From Clavelina lepadiformis (Eukaryota; Chordata; Ascidiacea; Aplousobranchia; Clavelinidae), in NCBI RefSeq assembly GCF_947623445.1, contig NC_135242.1, forward strand, positions 6,200,001 to 6,264,000: a DNA stretch of 64,000 nucleotides, read 5' to 3'. The translations under genes and the position numbers were made by a program. Of this stretch, positions 1-10,200 are shown in pieces. Position 1 is the first letter of the stretch; each line of letters starts with the position of its first letter. The notes under the pieces were generated by a model, which made no database searches, was not told the origin of the DNA, and worked only from the letters and a program-made list of their open reading frames with translations.

Positions 1-1950
1 GCTATCTGTTCGTATGTTATATGTTTGTGTGATAAATATGCATATAACAGCTATAGCGTTAACATGTACATATCTGCATTTAACACTGTATACGTATTTT
101 TACTGTATTTTCGTGCAATTGTTGTAGTGCATTGAGCAATGTAAAATAAATTAAGAGCCATAGTAATTTACTACGTCATAAATAACCAAAGCGTAACACC
201 TCCGGTATCCCATTACAGTAGAAGCTTAACAGAATTGATTCGGACGATCTATGATCATACACAATATATGGACCGCAAATTACATTTCAAAGTTAACAAT
301 GGCGATGACCATTGAACTTTCGCCAATAATTTATAGGTTTTGTGTCGCCTTTGAATGTTTATAAGTTTAGAGAAAAACATTCCCAGAAAGCTTAAAACCA
401 CTGAACAGGGAATATATTAACTTGCCTAATGCGTTGTTGCTCACGCTGTATATTAAGTATTACAGGCCATGACAAGACTGTGGATATAAATCGTCTATTA
501 ACATAGCTCAAGTATAATAAAAGGCTAGCGTTCAACCTGCCAATGGAAATGTTTAGTAGCCTTTATCGTGTAGTAAGCTTAGAATTCTAACTTCATGCGA
601 CTTGAAGTTGCATTTTTTATTTACTTTTATACAGATTTATGCTTTCGAGGCTACGCTTGCAAATTACCATCTTGGTACAATTTATACTTTTTATTGAGTC
701 ATCATAAATCAATAAAGTTATTCTTAACCACTTGCTTCTAATATTTTGCATGAAATTTCCAAGTCTACCAAAAAAAACAGAAAAAACTAACGGAACACAA
801 TTATTTAGATAAGTCAGGACCTCTCCATGTATACATAGTTAAGGTCATGGTTAGTTAAGTACATAAGTTAAGGGGAATAACAACGTAAACACCAACAGTC
901 GGGTTGATCTGATTACTAAACTTTGCCGAATTATCTTCTGCTAGAACACGTGAACATCTTAAGTTAAAAAAATCTGAAAGTAACCGGTCATAAAACAAGT
1001 TTGGTCTGATACTAACTAATTCAAATTTATCTGAATGCATCTTAGCTTTTTAAAATTTATTTAAATTTTTTTACGATTTGATTCAATTGACATGAATTTA
1101 AATGATTAAAAATACATTGGTGTAAGTTTTATTTGATTTTGATTGTTATGATTTGAATTTAAAAAACGGCTATTGCAACAGGTATAAAGTAATTTTAAGA
1201 TTAAATCACTTGAACTGCAAATAAATACAGCCAGCGATCCGGTAACCATGCAACTTTACGCCAGTTGGCTACACAATACCCGAATCATCATTACATCAAC
1301 TTGATAGCACGATGATACAAGACTGGTCGCGAACCACACATATTTTCAGCTCTGATTTACACTACATCGTACATATCATAGTGTAATTTCAACCAACATA
1401 CTACCAATTGCCAACCTGACATATTTTAACTTTTACCATGTCATCATCAGGTAGGCTATACTATGGCTTATGCTTTATCGTGCTTGATCGCTTTTGCATG
1501 AAATATTGAACCCAACAAATATACGCTTAATAATAAAACTCCCTAAAGTAAAACTTATCGAACGTATAAATATCTTATGTTGAAAACGAAACCGACTATA
1601 AAACGAATTGGATCTTCGCGTTCTCTGCCGTAAAATGAAATGATAAATTTGACTCTGGTCATCGCGTTACTTCAGGCGTGAAATATATATTGCACCTGCA
1701 AATCATTATCTTGCTAAGCATATATTGTTATGATCGATTCAAAATGTAAGTTTCTACAGTTTCAAGAAATAAGGAAGGCATATATTATTGCTGATTTGTT
1801 TGATAAACACTGTATAAATTTTGCTATTTTCCTATTTTATGCTTACATTATTATTTATCTTACTCTCCCGTCTTACTTTAAATAAGAAATTTGTGAAATA
1901 ATAAACCTATTTCGTTAATTATTGTGATATAAACCATGAGGAAACGCTTT
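1..1950. other. Non-coding stretch, nothing recognised
   Basis: No exon with matching splice signals and no long open frame was found. The sequence is AT-rich and unstructured by eye. From roughly 1950 onward it becomes alignable with the reverse complement of about 31150-31210, the outer end of the inverted duplication. Confidence 0.5.
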
Positions 1951-2017
1951 CTTAAAATTTCAAAACCTTCCACCACAGGTATGTAGCACGGTCCCCGATA
2001 ATGTGTACACTGTCATT

Positions 2018-2190
2018 TTGTTAAACACTTTAATTAAACACGAAAAGTGAGGCCTAAAAGAAACACCTAAAATGGTTACATGTTTAAATCGCACATGTTT
2101 ATTCTGTTTTGTGTTTAAATGTTGTTGGTGTTTACTAACTAGGTGTTTATTATCTTTGGTGTTTACGTGTTTACTAACTAGGTGTTTACT
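2018..2190. repeat. Left subterminal TAAACAC/GTGTTTA repeats
   Basis: Many copies of GTGTTTA and its complement lie within about 170 bases inside the left end of the transposon. Such arrays are the usual transposase-binding zones of CACTA-type elements. The same word is clustered at the right end. Confidence 0.65.
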
Positions 2191-2225
2191 ATTTTATGCG
2201 TATTGTTACTTGGCAGTCAAAATTT

Positions 2226-2405
2226 CCAAAATAGCGTTTATTACAGCAGTGCAACAGAAACAAGGCAGGTACAATCACGGGCGCCGGAATTATTTTTGGC
2301 AAGGGGCAAAATTCGATAAAAGGGCACTTTTTGAATGTCATTTTGGAAAATAAAGAAAGAAAAGGGGGCAATGGCCTCTCTGCGCTTCCTCTTCCGGCAT
2401 CCGTG
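2226..2405. repeat. Possible short transposable-element fragment
   Basis: A GC-richer patch with runs of G and C at both sides, resembling the remains of a small inserted element inside the large transposon. A short AAT run follows near 2408-2424. It overlaps the doubtful 3' end of the gene model at 2338-4116. Confidence 0.25.
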
Positions 2406-4116
2406 AGTAATAATAATAATAACAACCGATAAATTGCATTAAATAGCCTAACACCACCCTCGAATCGTTGTTACATCTGACGTGGATTGAATCAGCAACA
2501 ATGAATGTTTTCATGGTTCCGGCTTCGTTATAAGAAACAAGCAAACTTGGCAGTGTTTTCTTTCTGAAGTTTAAACTATTCCGAAATGCCTAAAAAATTA
2601 AAACAAAAATGTCAATGTATACAAATTGTTCTGTAAAGCCACCAGTTAAATAAAGCAACTACAACTCACATTAACAGTCTGCATTGCATCATAAAGATTT
2701 GTTTTGTGGATTGGCCAAAGTTGTTTTTGTGACCTCAAAATGAGATTAAGTTCTTTCTCTGATGATGGATCCTATGTCAAAAGTTGCGTTAGGTTTTTAC
2801 ACTGTTAATAATAATGACTTTATTTTTCCCTTAATATATATCAAGCATCCGAACACATTATCCTTCAACAAAGCAATAAACTAATACAAAAACAACCAAA
2901 TTTGATTTTTGTTAATTGCTGGATGAATGCTCAGATTGCTCACCTCATTCTTACGGCATTGCCACTCAACATTGCTGTTACATTTGTTGTCTAGCGTGGT
3001 TAGCATGCTTACGCAAGCCTCTTAAATCGTATTGTAATCAAATTGATAAACATTTCTGAATTTTTCCTCAATCTGCAAAATTTATCATCATATCAATAAC
3101 CGTGTTGCAGCCTCTAAACATGATCTACAACTGTATTCTCTTACAAAAGCATGAAAATCTAAAACACCTTATAATAAGTTTCTTTCAAACACTAACATTT
3201 GTCCTAATAATGAAAACTTTTCAATGATTCCGCTAATGCATCCATCTTTACATTAAACTAATTGCTTCTTGGTGAAAGACAGACATTGGTCTTAAATACC
3301 TGTTTTAGTAGACCGTATTCCCATTCTGATTCTTCCTTTTCTAAATGTTGTCTAATAGCTTCAGTAGCCCTTTTTTGTCCATTCTGAATCTACAGTGATT
3401 AAAAATATAAAACTAAACAATATAGCTTTTAAAACAGTAGTGAGATGTAATCAAGGTTTTTGATAAGGTGTCAGAATCTTTCTTCTCGAACGTCTTTGGA
3501 AGACTCGGACTCGGCAATTATTCCTCCACTCTCTGCAGTTTTCCACAAAAACTCAATTTTCATTTGTTTATTGAATTTTATAACATATTGACCAACCCTG
3601 ACACTGCTCACCAGGACCAGAAGAGTAAAGATTAATAATGCCTTACCCAAGAACATTACAAAAGTAGTAACACTGGACATTTTCAATAAGTTCGCATTGT
3701 TTGAACCTGGTGCTAAGCAAATCCACCACTGAAGCAACACTTTTTGGCATGCACAGTATATTTTAAAATTAACTCAATATTGTTAATAATAAAAATGTCA
3801 TGTGGATCATAAATATATAATTCTGCATCACCTGCCAGTGTAGCTGAAGGAAACCTAATGATGAGGGTTGTTTACTATACCATAAGTGATGGCACAGGTG
3901 GATGGCTTCTCTTCCAACATAAGTTTCTAAGTTTTTCCAATAACTTTCTACAGAAAACGCCTGTAAAGAAACAGCTTAGTATAAACTGAGTACAAAATAT
4001 TTTATATTGTAGGCTAAGACATTTATCATTACAGTTATTACAACAATTTTCTTTCTACAGTAATAAATTATCAACATCAAATGCTTACCGAAGGCCATTG
4101 CCTTTCCCAAGAGCAT
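2338..4116 (-). CDS. Spliced gene of unknown function inside the transposon
   Basis: I do not recognise this protein. Exons on the minus strand are 4116-4089 (start MLLGKAMAF), 3947-3832, 3728-3647, an uncertain one starting at 3532, then 3389-3300, 2990-2955, 2771-2670 and a last exon from 2589. Junctions 1-2, 2-3 and 5-6-7-8 are phase-consistent with AG acceptors and mostly good donors (GTAAGC, GTGATG, GTAAGG, GTAAGA, GTGAGT). Visible content: ESYWKNLETYVGREAIH early, a Trp-rich stretch (HWQWWICLAPG), then a charged, probably helical part (RQHLEKEESEWEYGLLKQ). The donor after exon 4 is weak. If intron 3 is retained the frame runs through a hydrophobic segment to a stop at 3471. The 3' end runs into low-complexity and repeat-like sequence, so the true stop is unsure. 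The whole gene lies between the transposon ends, so it is either element-encoded or a captured host gene. Confidence 0.5.
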
Positions 4117-4692
4117 TACAACGGTTTGGCACCATCGGGTATCGAAAACATGCTATAAGTATTTGTTATCGTCTGTAACTCTGTAAACCTTTATGCCTGG
4201 AATATAGCCTAGGCCTTGCAGTAACAAACCTGAACCATACAGCGAAATATGCTACACCAGGCTACCTATATAGGCTACAGAAAACAAACTGTGACAATAA
4301 GCTACAGCCCTACGAAACGTCATAAAACAATTCGCTGTCTTTATGTAAGCTGAAAAGAGGATTCAGAATTCAGATTTTAGAGATATCTTGTAGCCGTCTG
4401 AAGGTGGTAAAAGCGCGCCCACATTTTTGACAATGGTAGAACTTAACATATTATTTCATAAAACTTAAAATAATTTTGAAATAGCAAACTTGCTGGATAA
4501 AAAGCAAATAAAAACAACAATTACTTGTTCTAATGTAAAACATAAAGTTTAATGTAATGTTATGAAAGTTTTTTTATTTTAATATTTTAGGTTTTGAGTT
4601 ATTTAAACATGGAATAAATAGTTATAACTTACTATTTTCAGATACACAATCTACATTATATGAACAAACGTTATTCAGACGTTCCACTAACT

Positions 4693-5013
4693 CAGGGGCG
4701 GGCAACTTCTTCGGTCGGCGGGCCTGATATGAGAAAATGAAGTACTTGGCGGGCCGGATTCCTGAATAGATTGGAACACAGCTTTGTCTTATTAATGTTC
4801 ATGGTCGAAAATGTTTGCTCATAAATGTAGGCTATGTAGACCCGAACAGAACAAGTAGATTTATGGCCATCTTTCTCAGGTTGGCAAACTTGGACTTATT
4901 CAGTGACGCAATACAGGGATTGCGGCAGAATGTGGCCACATTATTATGTAAGACCGGAAACTGTCTGCGGGCCGCGCAAAATCCCGTCGCGGGCCGTATG
5001 TTGCCCACCCCTG
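4693..5013. mobile_element. hAT MITE with perfect 8-bp target duplication
   Basis: The terminal inverted repeat is CAGGGGCGGGCAAC at 4693 and its near-complement ending at 5013. The flanking 8 bases CACTAACT occur at 4685-4692 and again at 5014-5021, the expected hAT target duplication. The body is GC-rich at both ends (GGCGGGCC, GCGGGCCG) and has no transposase. It is nested in the larger CACTG-ended transposon and so is younger than it. Confidence 0.88.
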
Positions 5014-5187
5014 CACTAACTGATAGTGAACGCTTATCATTTACCTTTCAATCAAACGACGAGAAGAGAACGCCCACGTTAGGCTATGCCCGAGTAATTT
5101 CAAACTTTGATGGGCAAAGTATGGTAATTGGTTTTTCACCCTCCATTCCTGGGTGAATGGCTTTACTTGAAAACCAATCATAGCCAG

Positions 5188-5345
5188 TGGCGTAGCCAGA
5201 AAAAAATTGGGGGGGGTCAAATATTTCATGAAATTACAAAGAGAACTATACAAATTGTTGGTTTTAAGACACCACCACCCGATGTAGAAACCTATAGACA
5301 CAAAATATGGGGGCGGGGTGGCCAAGGCCCCTTTCACCCCTTTGA
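5188..5345. repeat. Putative small mobile-element fragment
   Basis: The block begins GTGGCGTAGCCAG, followed by a G run, and ends in a C-rich mirror segment. This look is common in short interspersed elements of marine invertebrates. No clear target duplication was found, so the call is tentative. Confidence 0.3.
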
Positions 5346-5599
5346 AATATAGCCTACAGTAAGGCCTGAACAATACAATTTAGTGTTCAGCCACTCCATA
5401 CAGGAAAATTTTTAAAACGACTACAAGTTGCCAACTTTAAACCTAAGAATTGAGTCCGAGATACAAATTTATACTGAACAATAGCTCGTGTAATTGGGTA
5501 ATGCGAACAATTCTAAAGCATATAGTACCGAACTGTTTTTGATAGATTCTTTCTAAAGCAACTTAAAGTATAAGATATAATTCAATAAAACTAATCAAA

Positions 5600-5859
5600 A
5601 TAAACACATTCCTCCTAAACACCTTTTTGTTTGACACATTTTGTAATCTTTGTGTTATGTGTTTAACATTTAAACGCCTAAAGCGTGGAAAAAGTGTACA
5701 ATAGGCTTAAATCATTATTAAACGTGTAATGGATTGTGGTGTTTAACCCATAAAGTGTTTAAATTTTGTCAAATTAACAAAATTTATACACTTAAACACA
5801 TAATTAAACACTTTAACATGTTTAAAGAAGTAAAATTGTGTTTAAATTTTAAACACATG
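5600..5859. repeat. Right subterminal TAAACAC/GTGTTTA repeats
   Basis: Numerous TAAACAC and GTGTTTA words, some in inverted pairs, lie directly inside the right inverted repeat. They mirror the array at 2018-2190 and support both as ends of one element. Confidence 0.65.
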
Positions 5860-7029
5860 AATGACAGTGTAGGATGGATTATATTATAAGCCGATTACTT
5901 TGCTTTATACAAGCAAACGATTTCGACATTTCTTGAAATGTTGATGGTATAATGGATCATACAACACGTACAAAAGGACATTTTGAAGACCTTGATTAAA
6001 TTAGTCAAGATATTAAGTGTAAAGTTTAGCGAATTTATCACATTACGTAAGTTTAGTCCGTCGAAGAAAAACGCAAACCGAGGTAATTGATGTTTTTTTA
6101 GCGTCTTGTCAAAAAAATAAAAAAACTTTTTTGACCAAGGCGGTTTGTGTTCAAGCTTATCTTATCAGGCGTCGATATCGATCTTGATTTGAAATAGAGG
6201 AAATTTTCTGATGTTTGTGTCAAAGAATTATAAACAGAGTAAAGAAGTATATGCCACACACATAACGTGCTAGCAGCAATTGCGTTTGGGCATCCCTCAA
6301 CTCCTTCATTTACCGAGATCCAGATGTTCGATAAAACAGTCTGTAGCAATTAGAGGGTAAGATTAATCGCGGGAATTTCTTAACAAGATTAAGCACAGCA
6401 TTATTTGAAACAAACACTGGCAAGTTGTGTGTAAACGAAGAAACTGTAACTGTAATAAAATGCTTGTTTTGTGTAGTAAGTCAAGACAATCATTATTCTA
6501 GGCTATGTCTTTTCATCACCAAGACTACAACTATATTTCATCGACCTAGCAGCAATTTCCCACGTCATTGCAGTGCAGCAGTTCTTCAACATTCACATGT
6601 GCAGTAGATTACAAAGATTTAGCTCAATGTCGTCGTCGTGTCTGTCCGCAAGTTTGTTCAGAAACGCATTGAGTTGCAAATACTAAGAGTTCATCATGCT
6701 TTGATTCGGTTAATAATTTATACAACTTAAAGATAAACTAGGCTGTGATTAAAGTAATCCAAACAATCCTCGTTCAGTTACTTAGCAAAGTTTTAGAAAT
6801 AAAAAGCAACCGCACGTGGCAATTATCACTTTAAACTTTTCGTCTGAACTCGCTATATAGGTCAATTCTATACATAAGATGATGAATGTCTGGTTGTGTA
6901 TGCAGAATCATGGAAGGAAATTCTTTCGTGCAGAACTTTTCTAGAAAAAAATAGAAGTTTACCTCAGGCAACGAAATAAACCTATCTTGGCTGTCGACCT
7001 TTGGGTTTTGACAAACTGAGAAAATACCA

Positions 7030-7037
7030 TGACGTAA
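7030..7037 (+). promoter_or_regulatory. CRE-like site TGACGTAA upstream of ligand copy A
   Basis: TGACGTAA lies about 45 bases before the TATA box. The same word is present at the equivalent position of copy B (30035-30042, minus). That is the kind of half-CRE bound by CREB/ATF or bZIP factors; use is inferred. Confidence 0.4.
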
Positions 7038-7076
7038 TAAATAGGAGGAGAAAGTTTTTGGAGCGTGACCTTGGCA

Positions 7077-7083
7077 TATATAA
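7077..7083 (+). promoter_or_regulatory. TATA box of ligand copy A
   Basis: TATATAA about 200 bases before the start codon at 7280, inside a block well conserved with copy B, where the equivalent bases read ATAAAAG. Transcription probably starts near 7105-7110. Confidence 0.5.
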
Positions 7084-7279
7084 GTCCTCGCCCAAGTATG
7101 GGGCTCACATAATTTTAATGGTACCCCGAAAGCACCCTGTCAGGATACAGATTGCATAAATAGCTTGGGAACAGCAGTCTTTGAGATGTGTTACATAAAG
7201 ACAGGTTTTGTATTTTTTCTAACAATTGTTTGTAATAGACGCCCTGATTACTACAACACGCTGCTTTTTTATAAGAATT

Positions 7280-10200
7280 ATGAAACTAATTGCTTTAGTT
7301 CTATTTGTGGTGGATATGACTTTGACTGGGGCACAGATCAGCCGAGTGCTGCATCGTTCTGGTGGGGTCATGGACAACTTTTCACCCAGCCGCTCGGAAG
7401 AAGCTTTCATCGTTGATTGTTTGAAGGGAGTTATATCGTAAGTCTTCTGCTTTGCGTACTTTAGGTTTTTCATGCACTTTTGATTTAACAATTATGCAAC
7501 ATTTGTTATCTTCGATTGAGGTGCTCAAAATAACCCTTTATCAGTGCTGCAATGCAACTATCAATGTACTGAAACCTACTATAATATAAGGACAATCAAT
7601 ACTATAAGTATATTATAAACTAAACTAATAACCTGGGGAATAAGATGCAGTTAACGTCAAGTTTGTGTTTGTAAAAGCTGATAAGCTAATGAATAATGAT
7701 ACATGTTTATGAAAGTAAAACTGTTCGTTTTTTGTTGCAATTTAATACATGGTGTTGTGGTGGTAACTTTGACGTTACCTTTCAGTTTACTGACGTCTTG
7801 AATATACCGTATAAATAGACATGAGCTTGCAAACGATGCGTCACCGCCTCTACATATACTTACGACCAGCGAATATACTTGGAGTCACGAATAACAAGCT
7901 CTTAATCACTATCTTTTCGACTTAGGATAAAACCAGTCATTCCCGTCAAATAGTTTTACAGGATACAGGTTTTTCATTTGTGGTAAACAAGCAAAGTAAA
8001 TTGACACTACTTAAAACTTGTTTACAATAGAGACAACGACAGACGATGTCATGAAATGCGCGCGATGGCTCGAGATATGACGGTCAAGGACACAAGTCGC
8101 CACAGAATCAGGCGTAAGTGTAAACATTTGTTTTGTCGTCATTTGTTATTTACGTATAATTAAAGAACACACATGTGAGAAATTTTTGACTATTATACAT
8201 CTAACAGTTTTCGCATCAACCTGTAATGTTACAGTGCTTCTATTTTAATCAACAAATTAAAACGTGCCGATATGACAGAAAACTAACTATTTGTACTATA
8301 GACCTCTCATAAACTTTGGTGTATTCTACTGTAGAAGTGCTCGAGGTTTTGCAAAAACAAACGCGAAGTTATTTCATCACGAGATTTTTAATAATATTTT
8401 TTGCACAGGTTTTTGTAAAGTCATATCAAAAACAGGTATAGAACGTGCTCAAATACAGCATGCAATTAATTAAAAAATCTGGAAATAATTTGTTGACTAA
8501 TCCTGTTTATGTTTTTATGGACTAATCAGTTTGTGTAATGGTGTACAATAACGAATGAAAATTAATAATGTGATGATTTGTTTTTACCGATATTATAGCA
8601 GCAATAATCCCCTTTGAAATGTATTGCATATGGTGTAAAAATTAATACTAAATATATGATTAATTAATATTATTAATACTAAAACATTTTAGTATAGTAC
8701 TATATAAAACACTATGCGTGTACTGTATGTAAGCCTGTAATGGTACCTACTGCATACGTTTTCAAATAAATAAAAATTCTCCTGTATATGTGCAGCATAT
8801 TTTTCGTGATCAATTTGATTAATTTGGTAATTCTGTGATCACTTTTCATCTAAAATCTAAATGGTTATTAAATTTTAATCCATGACCATGCACTGGGAGA
8901 CTTGATTATTTTTTGGCAAACAATGCTTCGTTTTTAAAATGCTTGTAAAATTTAAATAGTTTCTAATTTTTAACCCATATAATGCTTGCTATAAGATCAA
9001 AAATAAAAGTTGGTAGTTTCAAGTATTTCCTGAAAGTTGCAAATGCATAAGACCGACATTTACTTTGAATATTATAAGAGGCTATAAGTTATTAACATTA
9101 AGTGTGTAACAATTTAATGGAATACTTAAGTATAGTAATAAACCTTTTCAACATCAATAACCTATTAAAATATTTATGACTTATAGTGCACATAAAGTAA
9201 GTTATTGGAATTGAAATGATAAACCGTAATCGATTTTTTTTAAATATTAAATTATATTTCTAAATTTTAAAAGATATGAACTTTGTATTACAAAATCTGT
9301 TTTGACATTTTTTATGTTTCAGGAGACTTGGCGGCCTTGGAAATAGAATACATTACAAGTACGTCATAATGGTCTGGCATACATAAAGCATGTGACACAA
9401 AAATTTAATAAATTACCATACATATGCTGCATTATTACAGAGATAGTGGCGATGAAAAATCGAGACAACAGCGCAAAAAGAGACGCCATGAAAATGGTGG
9501 CATCTTGCTCCAGATTTGCATCCTCCACTCAACGAAAGTGGAAGAGTTTCTTCGATGCTCGCACGTCTTCTGATGACATTGAGGGCAAAACATTTCTTCC
9601 AACTAGACAGGAAACTGATGGAGACGTGATCGAAGTCGTTTTCAATGCTCCAGCGTTTAACTCGTAAGTTTTGTTGTAAAAATTTAAAACAAATAGGACA
9701 GGGAGACACGTTTCATTTTTTCTAACTCGTCAGTTTTAATGTTTACCGACTTCCGTAACAGGAGCAAATATTTGAATCATGATTTGGTGGCGGTAGATTT
9801 AGCCTTGCTGAGAGTGCCACCCTGTCAGATTGACGAGTATTATGGAAAATATTCGTTGGTCGTGAGAAAGTTTTCCCAGCAAGCGCAGGAATTCGAAACA
9901 GCTGTACACAGGAGCGAGCAGGTGCAATAATTTGTAAATACATGCCAGAACTGCTGCAAGTTTTTATGATTTTCCAGATAAGAACGATAATTTTTGCAAA
10001 TGGACTCATACTAGTTATAAAACTCCCTAGTTTTCTCACGCTCAGTTACGAAAGCGTTTTATAAAGTTAATCTGTTAACCCCTTCCCAAAAACATCAGCT
10101 AACTTATAGGCGTTGACAATGTGACTTGTGTCCCTCCCCCACAGACAAGGGTATATAGTAATTTAAAGGAGTTTTAACTGTAGGTAACAAATCTATTACT

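Larger units (their letters stand above)
2008..5869. mobile_element. 3.86-kb CACTG-ended DNA transposon carrying a spliced gene
   Basis: The ends are perfect inverted repeats, CACTGTCATT at 2008-2017 and its complement at 5860-5869, each bordered by TA (2006-2007 and 5870-5871), consistent with a TA target duplication. Both subterminal regions (about 2018-2190 and 5600-5860) are full of TAAACAC / GTGTTTA words in both orientations. CACTG termini plus dense subterminal repeats are typical of the CACTA/EnSpm superfamily, so that is the most likely class; a TA-duplicating Tc1/mariner-like element is the alternative. Insertion is supported by arm B, where the flanks are joined around a single TA near 31150. 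No DDE transposase was recognised, so the element may be non-autonomous. It also contains a nested hAT MITE (4693-5013). Confidence 0.72.

Noticed and set aside
4815..5156. 113-codon frame on the plus strand
   Set aside because: Mostly inside the hAT MITE at 4693-5013 and not conserved as coding.
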